From Roseiarcus sp963758335 (GTDB lineage: Bacteria > Pseudomonadota > Alphaproteobacteria > Rhizobiales > Beijerinckiaceae), in contig CAVWVF010000003.1 in NCBI GenBank assembly GCA_963758335.1, positions 434,001 through 498,000 of the forward strand: DNA of 64,000 nt, read 5' to 3'. Numbering within the stretch: the stretch's first letter is position 1; each line of letters starts with the position of its first letter. The position numbers and the translations under genes are program-made. Under the pieces are notes generated by a model that saw only the letters and a list, made by a program, of their open reading frames with translations, did not search any database and had not been told where the DNA came from. Of the stretch, positions 44,604 to 54,307 are shown in pieces.

Positions 44604-45875
44604 TCACGTCAACCAAGGCGGAAGTGTGTCGAGGGCGATCAATTCCTCGAACGTTCGCCTCGGCCTGATAAGCGCATAGTCCGGGCCCTTGACCAAGACC
44701 TCCGGCACCAGAAGGCGGGAATTGTAGGTGCCCGCCTGAACGGCGCCATAGGCGCCGGCGCTCATCACAGCAATGAGGTCGCCGCCGGCGACCCTGGCGA
44801 TGTCGCGGTTAAGGGCCAGATAGTCGCCGCTCTCGCAGACCGGCCCGACAACGTCGGCGCGGATCATGCGCGCGGCATGTGGCGCCGGCGCCTGCACCGG
44901 AAGGATGTCGTGCTGGGCGTCGTAGAGTGTGGGCCGGACGAGATCGTTCATCGCCGCGTCAACGATGACGAAGCTCTTGCCTTCGCCTCTCTTGACGAAT
45001 AGGACCGAGGCGATCAACGCGCCCGCGTTGCCGACGATGAGCCGCCCCGGCTCGAGGTAGATCTTGCAGTCGAGCGCTCTTGTGTGGCGCGCAACAATCT
45101 CGGCGTAGGCCTTAGGGAAGGGGGGCGGATCATGGTCAGCGCGATAGGGGATGCCGAGCCCGCCGCCGAGATCGACGTGCTCGATGACGTGCCCGTCGGC
45201 GCGCAACGTCCGCACGAAATCGGCGAGCAAAGCGAAGGCGTTGTCAAAAGGCTCGAGGTCGGTGATCTGCGAGCCGATATGTATATCGACGCCGCTAATG
45301 GAAAGGCCTGGCAGCGTGCGGGCGCGCGCGTAGACCTCCCGGGCGCGGGAGATAGGCACGCCGAATTTATTCTCCGTTTTGCCGGTGGAAATTTTGGCGT
45401 GGGTGCGCGCGTCGATGTCTGGATTGACGCGGATGGCGATCGGAGCGGTCGCGCCGCGCGCGGAGGCGACGGCCGACAGCGCCTCCAGTTCGGGCTCCGA
45501 CTCGACGTTGAAACAGAGGATATTCTCATCGAGGCCGAGGTTCATCTCGGCCCGGGTCTTGCCGACACCGGAAAAGATGATCTTTTCGCCCGGCACGCCG
45601 ACAGCTCGCGCGCGCCGGAGTTCGCCTTCGCTCACCACGTCCATGCCGGCGCCGAGCCGCGCCAGCGTCTTAAGCACCGCCTGGTTGGAGTTGGCCTTCA
45701 TCGCGTAGCAGACAAACACGTTCTGATCCGCGAAGGCTCCCCGGAACACCTCGAAATGGCGTTCGAGGGTCGCGCTCGAATAGCAGTAGAATGGGGTTCC
45801 GACCGCCCGCGCGATCGCCGGCAGGGGCGCGTCCTCGGCGCACAGCACGCCGTCGCGATAGGCGAAGTGATGCAT
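44604..45875 (-). CDS. lysA: Diaminopimelate decarboxylase
   Basis: A 423-residue PLP enzyme that decarboxylates meso-diaminopimelate to lysine, the last step of lysine synthesis. The PLP lysine is Lys 60 in FVCYAMKANSNQAVL. Other markers are GAGMDVVSEGELRRARAVG, IFSGVGKTRAEM, FNVESEPELEALS, HIGSQITDLEPF, DLGGGLGIPYR and the C-terminal VGPVCESGDYLALNRDI carrying the intersubunit cysteine. The upstream lipoprotein gene ends 9 bp before it, the common LptM-lysA arrangement. Confidence 0.97.
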   Translation of the reverse strand: MHHFAYRDGVLCAEDAPLPAIARAVGTPFYCYSSATLERHFEVFRGAFADQNVFVCYAMKANSNQAVLKTLARLGAGMDVVSEGELRRARAVGVPGEKIIFSGVGKTRAEMNLGLDENILCFNVESEPELEALSAVASARGATAPIAIRVNPDIDARTHAKISTGKTENKFGVPISRAREVYARARTLPGLSISGVDIHIGSQITDLEPFDNAFALLADFVRTLRADGHVIEHVDLGGGLGIPYRADHDPPPFPKAYAEIVARHTRALDCKIYLEPGRLIVGNAGALIASVLFVKRGEGKSFVIVDAAMNDLVRPTLYDAQHDILPVQAPAPHAARMIRADVVGPVCESGDYLALNRDIARVAGGDLIAVMSAGAYGAVQAGTYNSRLLVPEVLVKGPDYALIRPRRTFEELIALDTLPPWLT

Positions 45876-45884
45876 GAGGAGCGC

Positions 45885-46127
45885 TTATTTCAGCAGCGGA
45901 TCGAGAATGAAAGGCTGATTGGGAGGGGTGATCGGCGGAATCTTGGGCTTCACCTGCGGGCTGATCGCCTCGACGCTCCCCGGCGCCGCGGCGGCGGGCT
46001 GAGCCGCGGCGGCGCCGGCGGGCGGCTCGAGCGGGCCGATGCGGCCGCAGCCCGCAAGGCCGAGCGCGACAAGAGCCGCCAGCGCCGGCGCACAGCGGCT
46101 GAGGGAACAAAGCAGACTTCTGACGGA
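45885..46127 (-). CDS. LptM-like small lipoprotein
   Basis: A small outer-membrane lipoprotein of about 80 residues. A signal sequence (SVRSLLCSLSRCAPALAAL and VALGLAG) leads to the lipobox LAGC, directly followed by GRIGPLEPP, which resembles the CGQKGPLYLP start of LptM/YifL proteins that help mature the LPS translocon. An Ala/Pro-rich linker and a C-terminal PPNQPFILDPLL complete it. Start taken as GTG 46127; the open frame extends to 46175 without signal-peptide character. It normally sits between argH and lysA, but argH is not present upstream here. Confidence 0.75.
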   Translation of the reverse strand, partial: SVRSLLCSLSRCAPALAALVALGLAGCGRIGPLEPPAGAAAAQPAAAAPGSVEAISPQVKPKIPPITPPNQPFILDPLLK

Positions 46128-46896
46128 CACGAACAACTCCGGATGGTCGCAACACTCTATATATAAACCACGCAAGGAGGCGAGGACGCCTGTACAATGT
46201 ATCTATCCGATCGCCAGGAGCAAAGTTCCGAGCCGGTTCCGCAGCCGCTGGCGGAGATTGCTGCGTCGCCGGTGTTGCGCCCCGCGCGTCAGGGCGCTTT
46301 CTCTTTTCGGCTTCGCAGGAAGGCCCGCCGCGGCAATTTACGACACGGGCTGTTGACGACAAATGCTATCGACAGTCGGCCAGAGCGTGAGAACATCGAC
46401 CTCGCGGCGAGAGGAGGACAAGTCCGACGATGGGGTTGCAATCTCAGCCATCCCCTCATTTTTCGTCGCAGGCAATTTTGCAGTGGAACGAACGCCGGAT
46501 GCCCACAAACCCTCGCCTTCGCCGCGCCGAACAAAGCCATGACAGCGTCGCCTGTGTTCATTGACCCGCAACTGGAACATTGACAGAACTCAGCCCGTGA
46601 ATCGCGAGACCATGGACGAGGAAACCGGAACAGGCCAGAGTGGCGGCGTCAAAACGGGCGCGGCTGCATCCGCCGCATCGGGATCATCTGACACGTCCAC
46701 ACATGCAGCGCATCCCGAGATACTCGTCTTGCGAGTCTTGCGGCACCGGATTTTGCGTCGCGATCATCGCTGATGAGGGCGCGTCATTCCAAAAGTGGCG
46801 TTTTCGTTCCCTTGATCTCACGTTGAAGGGCCAAAAGTGCCGAAATCAGGCCATTTTTAAAATGAGGGGATTCATGAGGGTTGCAATGTCTCGAAT
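46128..46896. other. Non-coding stretch upstream of lptM-lysA
   Basis: About 770 bp without a convincing gene. Frames at 46197-46583, 46289-46561 and 46640-47062 have no recognisable family and uneven codon use. argH would be expected here in related genomes, and I see no remnant of it. One short frame near 46703-46785 encodes SSCESCGTGFCVAIIADEG, a CxxC-containing peptide with no partner domain. The promoter of the lptM-lysA-TIGR02302 operon is presumably close to 46130-46200. Confidence 0.45.
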
Positions 46897-47172
46897 TCAA
46901 TTCCCGCAAGTAATGAAATACGTCCGACTGGCTGCATCGCCGGCGGCGCTATCGGATCGGCCAAATTTTAACGCCACGCCACGACCATGTGTTTCGCACC
47001 ACGCGTCGGCGACGACTTGGCCGCATTCGCCTTCCTCGCCGAGACATTCTTCCACGCCGTAACCGGACGCAGCGGCAATGACGTAGGTGCTCATTTCGTC
47101 CGCGGATGCATTGCCGGCGCCGGCGACCGCCAAAGCAACGAGCAAGACGGAAGCGAAACGCGTGGTCAACAT
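46897..47172 (-). CDS. Small secreted cysteine-containing protein
   Basis: A 91-residue protein with a signal peptide (TTRFASVLLVALAVAGAGNA, cleavage after ASA) and a mature domain beginning DEMSTYVIAAASGYGVEECL, with four cysteines (ECLGEEGECG, DAWCETHG, YFITCG) that could form two disulfides. I recall similar short exported proteins in Hyphomicrobiales; function unknown. The coding frame is well supported by GC pattern and by a complete signal peptide. It lies 157 bp from the nested IS1380/IS66 insertion. Confidence 0.7.
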   Translation of the reverse strand: MLTTRFASVLLVALAVAGAGNASADEMSTYVIAAASGYGVEECLGEEGECGQVVADAWCETHGRGVALKFGRSDSAAGDAASRTYFITCGN

Positions 47173-47340
47173 GGAGTTGATCTTTCTCGTGCAGAAGCGC
47201 GCCAGTGCGGAATTTCGAGGAAAGGAATAAACGGACCGTTAAAAAGTCCGACAAACGCCCGCTCTGTCTGCGACGATCGAGTGCCGGGACTTGACCGATT
47301 TGTTCGAGCAAATCAAGTCCGAGGGTTAACCAGGATCCCG

Positions 47341-48790
47341 GTAACCGGGGCGAATTTCCGGGCGGCGTTAGCTTGGGGCGGGCCTGACGAGAGTTGCGAG
47401 ATCGGGGATTTCGGGGCCTGGAATGGCGAGGCGAGCGCCGAGATAGTCGAAGAAGGGGATTTTGAGCTTCCTGCAGGTCTTGGCGAGCCCGAGCATGACG
47501 TCGCGGGCGTCGCGGCCTCTGTCGCTGAGGGTCCCGCCGGAGATTTTGCGCTTGGTGACGAAGACGCGGATGTCGTTTTCCGAGGCGTTGGTGTGCAGCG
47601 GAATATGGGGATGGTCGAGGACGCGCAAGAGATCGTCCTTGAGGCGAAAGAGGCGCCTGAGCAGGCTGTCGAGGGTGGCGTAGCCGGTTCTGGAGCGGTT
47701 GAAGATGCGGTCGAACTGCGCCCGCAAACGCTCGGCTTTCTCGAGGCTCGGGGCGAGCTTGTATTCTTTTAAGGCGCGATAGAACCACCAGATCATGCGC
47801 CGTGCGACCTCGATCGCGTTGCGCTGCTTGTCGTTGGCGGGGATGAGCTTGTGGACCAGGCGTTCGGCGTGCACCCAGCACAAGGCGTGTTCGCCGACGC
47901 GGAACTGGCCGGCGCCGTCTGACACGACGATGGCTTGGCCGAGCAGGCTTTGCTCGCGAACGGCGCCCCACAGAGCACCCTCGCTGGCGACCCGCACCGG
48001 ATCGGGGGTGATCCTGAGATCGGCGAATCCGAGCGCGCTGCTCAATCCGGTCTTCAGCACCTCGGCGTCCTCAGCGCGGAACGTCTCGAGCTTGGCGGCC
48101 AGCAGGCGCACCACCTGGCGTTTCGAAATCACCACGCCGACGCCGTTCAGCAGCGCCAGAATCCGCTCGCAGGTCATCTGTCCCTGAAAGTGCAGCATCA
48201 AGATCAGGCGCTGAAGATGCGGGCCATAGCCACCGACGATCCCGGGATCGAGCGGCGCGATCAGAGTCTTCCCATCCGGCGTTTGCCAGCGCTCGCGCCG
48301 ATAGCGGGTCACCAAAGGATTCAGAACCAAGTCCTGAACGACGATCTCTTCGTAGCCCTTGTGGCGGGAACCCGCTGGCGCGTCGACCTTCACCTCGATG
48401 GTTTGCGTGACCGTCAGCTTGTCCAGGTTGCTGCCGCGCCGCTGCGTCGACCGCCCGCCCTTGGGCGCGTTCGCTTGCGAATCCGGTCGGTCCGTCGCCT
48501 TGTCCATCCCCGAGGGTTTCTGCGGCGGCCGCGGCGGCAGTTTCTTCAATCGCGCCAGTTCGTCCTTGACCGCCTGATGCTCGACCCTCAGCTTGGCCAA
48601 CGCCCCGCTCACCTTCTCGTACTCCGCCTGAAAGCGGGTCACTTCGCCAATCAAAGTGCGAACCAGGCCGATGAGCTCGGCCGGCGTCATGCGCTCAAGC
48701 GGATCACCCGAATCAACGGACATCCCCAGCTTGAATCATACTTTCCGACGCTTGACTCCCCCCTTCCGCCCGGAAATTTGCCCCGATTAC
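47341..48790 (-). mobile_element. IS66-family element, copy 2 (internally deleted, nested)
   Basis: A 1450-bp copy on the minus strand. Its ends are GTAACCGGGG and CCCCGATTAC, and the 8-bp target duplication is ggatcccg (47333-47340 and 48791-48798). It is nested in the terminal inverted repeat of IS1380 copy 2. Compared with copy 1 it lacks the 12-bp tandem duplication and 285 bp of the transposase gene. Confidence 0.95.
47368..48723 (-). pseudogene. IS66 transposase, copy 2, catalytic segment deleted
   Basis: A 451-residue in-frame open frame identical in most places to the copy 1 transposase but with 95 residues missing after VLKTGLSSA, joining directly to LGFADLRITPD. The lost part holds the first catalytic aspartate (VDDTGARH) and the following DNA-binding strands. 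VVSDGAGQF and NASENDIR remain. The frame is open, so automated annotation may call it a normal gene, but the DDE triad is incomplete and it should be inactive. The junction lies at a short GCGC present at both deletion ends. Confidence 0.9.
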
Positions 48791-49019
48791 GGATCCCGCA
48801 ACTAATTGGTGAGCACGGGTGAAGCGAGCCGCGGGGCGGGCGGATTTTCGGGAGCGGCGGGGCTCGGGCTGCAGATGAGATGAGCGGGTTCGCGCTATAG
48901 TTGTGGGCGGCTAGCCTCCTGCATCGTTGACGAGTCCTGCCCGGGCCGTGCGGTCACGACGCCGCCGTGACCGGCCGCGCCCGGCGTTGTCGGCAGATCT
49001 GGCGGAAGGGGTGGGGCGA

Positions 49020-50653
49020 TCATCCGCTCGGCGCCGGCTGCAGGGAAAGGATGGCGGCGCGCGCGTCGCGGATCAGGTCGAGAGCGCCTGCCGAAAGTCG
49101 CACGATCAGCCGGCGCGCGTGGCGCACGACGCGGCCCGCCAGGGCGATCAGATGAAACCGCATCGCCTTCATGCGCCGCGCCGCCCAATCGCCGCCGAGC
49201 ACCAGACGCTTCATCATCGCGTTGAGATTGTGGGCGAGAACCATGATCGCCCACCACGCCGCATTGGCCCCGAACAGCCCGCTCGGCAGCCGCCCGCCGG
49301 CGAGATCGTCCTTCATCACGGCGTGCGCTTCCTCGCTCTTGCCGCAGCGCTCGCGCTGCCAGCGGATCAGTTCGTCGCCCGCCAGCGTGCGGTTGGTGAC
49401 GAGGCCGAACAGCTTGTAGCGGCCCAGCGTCGGAAAGCTCATCGTCGGGAAGGGCAATTGCTCGGCATCGCCGAGATCGAGTTCACCCAACGGCTCGCGG
49501 ATCGCCAGAAAGCGGTAGTCCGGCGCCGTCTTGCTCATGCCCGCCCAGTTCGGCACGTAGCCGACTTCCGCCCATTGCTGGCCGGCGGCGTAGCGCTCGC
49601 CATCGACGATCCGATCGAGCGCCTGCCAGGCCGCCTCGGGCAGTTGCGCCACCGCCTGCCTGAACTCCCCGGTCACGTCCGCCCCGATGGCGAATTCGAT
49701 CACCCCGAAGCGCCGGTTCTTGCCCTCGGCGCAATACTTCAAAAGATCGTGCTGATAGGCGGCCGTATCCGAGCGCAGGTAAAGCTTCCTCACCCCGGCC
49801 GGAAGCAGGCGCGCCGCCTCTTCGAGAACGCGCAATTGCTCATGCCCCGCCGGCACGTTGCCGTCGCGGAACTCCGAATGCACGATCAGGCCCTGCTCGG
49901 CCCACCAGCTATTGAGCGGCTGATAGGCCTTGAAGTGCTTGTAGCAGTACAGCGCCGCCCGCTTGTGCGTCTCAACGAGCGTGGCGTCCATGTCGAGCGT
50001 CGCCTGCGCCGCCGGATGCTGCGCCTGAACCGCCTGCAGAAGATCGCCGTTCACCCGCCACAGGCCCGCCACGCCCTCGCTCGACGCCGGGATGAACGCC
50101 CGTCCGGCTTCCCGCCGCGCCTCCTCGCCGGCATCGTGAAACCCCGTAAGCCAGCGGCCCGTCGCATGCGGCGAGGGCAGCGTGCGCGACCGCTGCCGCC
50201 GCCAGCGCCGCGCCTCGGCCCGCCGCTCCCGCCGAGGCGCCCGTGCGCGTCCGCCGCCCGCACCAGCCGGCACAGACCGCCGTCCGCCTCCAGCCGGTCG
50301 AGATCGTCGAGACCCTCGCCCCCGGCAAGGTTCAGCAACACCAGCGCCGACACCATCTGCCGATCGCTCCAGCCTTGGCTGCCGCTCATCGCCACGTGGC
50401 GCGCCACCGATTGCTCCAGTCCGGCCGCGCGCCACAGCTCCAAATACAGGGGAAGCCCCGCAAGACCGGTCAGTCCCGCCTCGCCCGAGAGCCGTTGCCG
50501 GGAAACACGGGAGGAGACCTTGGGCTCCGCGAACCTGTCCACGAAACGACAACGGATAGCCGAACTGGCGAGGACGACGGCGGGGACATCATCACCTCCG
50601 TGCGCTGCCTCGCTTTCGTACTGGAACGGCAAGAGCCCCTGTGTCACCCTCAC
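49020..50653 (-). pseudogene. IS1380 transposase, copy 2, insertion plus frameshift
   Basis: Relative to the 504-residue copy 1 gene this copy has a 120-bp in-frame insertion at 50487-50606, encoding 40 residues (AHGGDDVPAVVLASSAIRCR onward) after QYESEA. It also lacks one base near 50240 in the region encoding AADAHGR, which shifts the frame. The catalytic part from about 50230 to 49020 is otherwise intact, with LDMDATLVETHK, YLRSDTAAYQHD and EEAHAVMKDD. No full-length product can be made. The 40-residue insertion is not found in family members I know. Confidence 0.88.
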
Positions 50654-50697
50654 TCACCTCGTTGGTGATGGCGTTGATTCGCAAATCTCAGCCTATC

Positions 50698-52011
50698 TCA
50701 CTGATCAATCAGGACCAACTCCCACTTCACTTTCCGTGATGCGGAATCGGGGTTAACCGCCAACTCGTAGAGACCTTTCGTCACGCTGCCGGTCGTCGGC
50801 AGAATTGGAATGAGACACGCCTGCAACGAATGATAGATATCGACCTTGCCGAAGAACGGGTCGGAATTTGGCTTAAGAGCGTTGTCGACTTGGGCTCTCC
50901 AGCCTCCATTGTCCCGGTCGATGAAGCATGTGGTGATGAAGCTCCAAATGCGACGATACCATTCCTCGTAGATGGGAGCGCCTTCGATGGCGTTTAGAAA
51001 AGCCGCCGCTCCGACGCCCTCGCAACACGGCCACCAGTATCGATCGCGAATGCGCGGGCGACCTCCCCAGTCGAGTGTGTAGTAAAAGCCGCCGGCGTCC
51101 TTATCCCATCCATCAGAGACAGCTTGGGCAAAGAGCGACTTCGCGGAGGCGCGAAGCCAGTCCAATTTGCGTCCCCCGAGCCCCCACAACTGGAGCAGCA
51201 GTCGTGTCCACTCCAGCCAGTGGCCCGGTGTCGTCCCATAGGGACGAAACATGGGGCTGCCCGAATAATCCCTGTCGACGCGCCAATCCTGCGTGAAATG
51301 CTCCGGCAGACGCCAAGCATTTTCTGCTGCGTGGCGGTAAATAATGAGCTCGGCGATCCGTTCGGCCATGCGAAGGTAGATCGAATCTGCAGTCGCTTCG
51401 AACGCCGCCATGAGCGACTCGGTCAGATGCATGTTGGAGTTCTGGCCGCGATAAGAATTGTCGGAGCGCCAGTCCCGCGTGAACTCTTCTGCGGCGGCGC
51501 CGAATTGTTCCTCCCAGAAGCGATCGCGGATCACGGTCGAAACGTGGTCCAGCAGGCGCTGTGCGTCGGGATGGCCGGCAATCTTGGCGCTCGAGGCGGC
51601 GAGAAGTACAAAAGCATGCCCATAGGCTTGCTTTGTGCTGTCCGTCGGCCCGTTGTAACCGACTCCCCAGTAGAAGCCGCCAAACTCTCGATCACGATGG
51701 CCATTCCAAAGGAAATGCATCCCATGATCGATGATGAGGTCAGCGCCGGGACGTCCCAACAAATGCGCAATCGCGAATGCGTGCACAATCCGCGACGTGG
51801 CGAAGAGATGGCGAGAGGGATTTCCGCCGGAACCGAAGCCGGGGGCCGCCGGCCGCCCTTGGTCGTCGAGGTCGTGAAATCCGCCGAGCGGGTTGATGAT
51901 CTGCCGCTCAAAAAAAGCGAACAGTTCGTTCGCTTGTTGAAGCAACCACGCCCGATGACTAGGCAGGTCGGCCAATTGTCCGGTGGGTGGCGTCACGGCG
52001 AATGGCGTCAT
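50698..52011 (-). CDS. AGE family epimerase/isomerase, 3' end replaced by IS1380
   Basis: A protein of the N-acylglucosamine 2-epimerase / YihS-like (alpha/alpha)6-barrel family, which interconverts sugars such as glucose, mannose and fructose or N-acyl hexosamines. Blocks seen are GGFHDLDDQGRPA, RHLFATSRIVHAFAIAHLL, GGFYWGVGYNGPTDSTKQAY, QNSNMHLTESLMAAFEAT, FRPYGTTPGHWLEWTRLL and YWWPCCEGVGAA. The native frame ends at LYELAVN, where IS1380 copy 2 begins; the last 17 residues and the stop are IS sequence. About 420 native residues remain, so the barrel is probably complete and the enzyme may still work. Divergent from purD. Confidence 0.85.
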   Translation of the reverse strand: MTPFAVTPPTGQLADLPSHRAWLLQQANELFAFFERQIINPLGGFHDLDDQGRPAAPGFGSGGNPSRHLFATSRIVHAFAIAHLLGRPGADLIIDHGMHFLWNGHRDREFGGFYWGVGYNGPTDSTKQAYGHAFVLLAASSAKIAGHPDAQRLLDHVSTVIRDRFWEEQFGAAAEEFTRDWRSDNSYRGQNSNMHLTESLMAAFEATADSIYLRMAERIAELIIYRHAAENAWRLPEHFTQDWRVDRDYSGSPMFRPYGTTPGHWLEWTRLLLQLWGLGGRKLDWLRASAKSLFAQAVSDGWDKDAGGFYYTLDWGGRPRIRDRYWWPCCEGVGAAAFLNAIEGAPIYEEWYRRIWSFITTCFIDRDNGGWRAQVDNALKPNSDPFFGKVDIYHSLQACLIPILPTTGSVTKGLYELAVNPDSASRKVKWELVLIDQ

Positions 52012-52145
52012 TGTGGCGACCCCAGCGTAATTTGACGTTGCGCATCAATGCATCATTCTGCCGTCGCGTGACAAGACGGCGACCTCGGCCGCCGTCGTTC
52101 TTGATTGAAACAACCGGATTGAGCGACTCTCGCAGAAGGTGGGCG

Positions 52146-53438
52146 ATGCGGAATAATCGAATCAATGTCCTCATTCTTGGCTCAGGCGCTCGGGAGCATG
52201 CTCTGGCCCGCGCCTGCGCTGGCTCCGCCCGCCTTGGAAATTTGTTCGTTGCGCCGGGCAACCCGGGTTGCGCGAAGCTCGCCCATACTGTTCGCTTAAA
52301 TCTGACGGACCATGCGCAAATCATCAATTTCTGCCGGAAGGAGTCGATAGGCTTGGTCGTTGTCGGTCCGGAAGCCCCCTTAGTCGCAGGGATAGCTGAT
52401 GATCTCGCCAACGAAGAGATAGCCTGTTTTGGACCGTCGGGGGCCGCCGCCCGTCTTGAGGGGTCGAAGGGTTATGCTAAGGATTTTTGCCGCGAGTTCG
52501 GCATCCCAACTGCCGAATATCGACGCTTCTCAGACCGAAATGAAGCAAGAGCCTACGTTCGGGAGTGCGGCGCGCCGATCGTCGTTAAGGCGGATGGGCT
52601 TGCCGCAGGCAAGGGCGTCGTCGTTGCCGAGACGATCAGCGAAGCGGAAGCGGCTGTCGCCTCTCTGTTGACCGCATTCGGACCGTCGGACGCGGAGTTG
52701 GTGGTCGAGGAGTTTCTAAAGGGTGAGGAAGTGTCGTTCTTCGCCCTTTGCGACGGCACAGAAGCCGTGCCTTTCGCAAGCGCGCAAGACCATAAGCGCC
52801 TCGGCGATGGAGACACTGGCCCCAACACCGGTGGGATGGGCGCATACTCTCCGCCTCCGATCATGACCCCCCAACTCAGTGATCGCGTGATGCGCGAAAT
52901 CATCCGGCCGACGGTTCAAGGTATGGCTCAACGCGGCGTGCCGTTTAGAGGGGTGCTGTTCGCCGGCCTAATGATCGACGACGCAGGCCCGAAACTGATC
53001 GAATATAATGTTAGGTTTGGAGACCCGGAGGCCGAAGTCATTCTCGCCCGTCTGACCGACGACGTATTGCCGTTGCTTGAAGCTTGCGCAAAAGGAAGTC
53101 TTCGCGGCGGATCGCCGTCATTCAGCGCAGAGGCGGTTTTGGCGGTGGTCATGGCGGCGAGGGGATACCCCGGGAATCCGGCTCGCGGCGCCAGGATCCG
53201 AGGGCTGGACGACGCAGAGCGCGTGACAGGCGTCACGGTCTTTCATGCCGGAACCCAACAAATAGGTGAGGAAATTGTTGCGGACGGGGGACGCGTCTTG
53301 GTTATAACAGCGTGCGGGCGCACTGTCAGGGAAGCGAAGGAGCGTGCCTACGCTGCCGTAGACAGCATCGATTGGCCCGAAGGCTTTTGCAGACGCGACA
53401 TCGGGTGGCGCGCGATGAACTTGGAAAGTAAGCCTTGA
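52146..53438 (+). CDS. purD: Phosphoribosylamine--glycine ligase
   Basis: A 430-residue GARS enzyme that ligates glycine to phosphoribosylamine in purine synthesis. The N-terminal VLILGSGAREHALARACA, the ATP-grasp VVKADGLAAGKGVVVAE, and the family signature RFGDPEAEVIL with GPNTGGMGAYSPPP are intact. Its codon use is less GC-biased than the housekeeping block at 6.8-17.6 kb. I chose the ATG at 52146 with GAAGGTGGG just upstream. It is followed 20 bp later by a patatin-like gene in the same direction. Confidence 0.96.
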   Translation: MRNNRINVLILGSGAREHALARACAGSARLGNLFVAPGNPGCAKLAHTVRLNLTDHAQIINFCRKESIGLVVVGPEAPLVAGIADDLANEEIACFGPSGAAARLEGSKGYAKDFCREFGIPTAEYRRFSDRNEARAYVRECGAPIVVKADGLAAGKGVVVAETISEAEAAVASLLTAFGPSDAELVVEEFLKGEEVSFFALCDGTEAVPFASAQDHKRLGDGDTGPNTGGMGAYSPPPIMTPQLSDRVMREIIRPTVQGMAQRGVPFRGVLFAGLMIDDAGPKLIEYNVRFGDPEAEVILARLTDDVLPLLEACAKGSLRGGSPSFSAEAVLAVVMAARGYPGNPARGARIRGLDDAERVTGVTVFHAGTQQIGEEIVADGGRVLVITACGRTVREAKERAYAAVDSIDWPEGFCRRDIGWRAMNLESKP

Positions 53439-53458
53439 ACGCATTGGGTGATCACATT

Positions 53459-54307
53459 ATGATAACTCAACGACCAAGCGTTGCGATTGCGCTTGGCGGA
53501 GGGGGAGCACGAGGCATCGCCCACGTGCTTGCGCTTGAGGCCCTCGACGAGTTGGGCATTCGGCCAGCCGCTATTGCTGGGACATCAATGGGCGCCGTCA
53601 TCGGCGCAGCGTATGCCGCCGGCCTTGAGGCTAGGTTCATTCGAAGTCACATTCTTGGTGTTTTGCGCAACAGGTCAGACGTCATCGGGAAGTTGTTGCG
53701 GGCTCGAGTGGGCAGATTCGCCGATCTTCTGCTTCGCGGGCGGGGGAACCCGGTGTTGCTTGACCCGGAGATCTTTCTCGAGTTGTTTTGGCCCGTCGAA
53801 ATGCCGGAAAAATTTGAATCGCTTGAGGTAAAGATGCTGGTTGTGGCGACGAATTACTTGGATCGAAACGAGTTTGTCTTCCGGTCCGGCCCCTTAAAGG
53901 CGGCAGTTGCTGGTTCAATGGCGATCCCTGGGCTGTTTCGGCCCGTCGAACACAGTCGCAGTGTTCTAATCGATGGTGGAGCGGTGAATCCGCTTCCCTA
54001 CGATCTTCTGTTGGACAGCGCGGACATCGTCATCGCGGTCGACGTTACGTTTGGGGGACGCTCTCGCGCGCGACGAATGCCTTCGCCGCTCGAATCGATG
54101 TTTGGCGCCGCGCAAATCATGCAAGGCGCGATCACGGAACAGAAGATCCGGAGGCGACCTCCGGACGTTCTCGTTCGTCCTAAGGTCGAGCAGTTCGGCC
54201 TGTTGGATTTTTTTCGCGCAGGGCAGATTCTGCGCGGAGCAGATGAAAGCAAGGACGAGCTCAAGATGGCCCTTCACGCGCGGGTGAAGACCTTTCGTGC
54301 AGCTTGA
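53459..54307 (+). CDS. Patatin-like phospholipase family protein
   Basis: A 282-residue patatin-domain hydrolase, RssA-like. The oxyanion motif is LGGGGARGIAHVLAL, the nucleophile is Ser 43 in AGTSMGAVIGA, and the dyad aspartate is in VLIDGGAVNPLP. Such proteins hydrolyse acyl esters of phospholipids; the physiological substrate is unknown. I chose the ATG at 53459; a TTG at 53435 overlaps the purD stop and is less likely. The last 47 bp overlap the 3' end of fmt on the opposite strand. Codon usage is similar to purD. Confidence 0.88.
   Translation: MITQRPSVAIALGGGGARGIAHVLALEALDELGIRPAAIAGTSMGAVIGAAYAAGLEARFIRSHILGVLRNRSDVIGKLLRARVGRFADLLLRGRGNPVLLDPEIFLELFWPVEMPEKFESLEVKMLVVATNYLDRNEFVFRSGPLKAAVAGSMAIPGLFRPVEHSRSVLIDGGAVNPLPYDLLLDSADIVIAVDVTFGGRSRARRMPSPLESMFGAAQIMQGAITEQKIRRRPPDVLVRPKVEQFGLLDFFRAGQILRGADESKDELKMALHARVKTFRAA

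Larger units (their letters stand above)
47330..50752 (-). mobile_element. IS1380-family element, copy 2, carrying nested IS66
   Basis: Bounded by a TTAA target duplication (47326-47329 and 50753-50756), with ends that begin CCAGGATCCCGCAAC and, from the other side, CCCCGATTCCGCATC, matching copy 1. Without the nested IS66 and its 8-bp duplication it is about 1965 bp, roughly 120 bp longer than copy 1 because of one internal insertion. It was inserted into the 3' end of the AGE-family gene. The IS66 entered 11 bp inside its terminal repeat. Confidence 0.9.

Noticed and set aside
47368..48723. Functional IS66 transposase because the frame is open
   Set aside because: 95 residues including the first catalytic aspartate are missing compared with copy 1.
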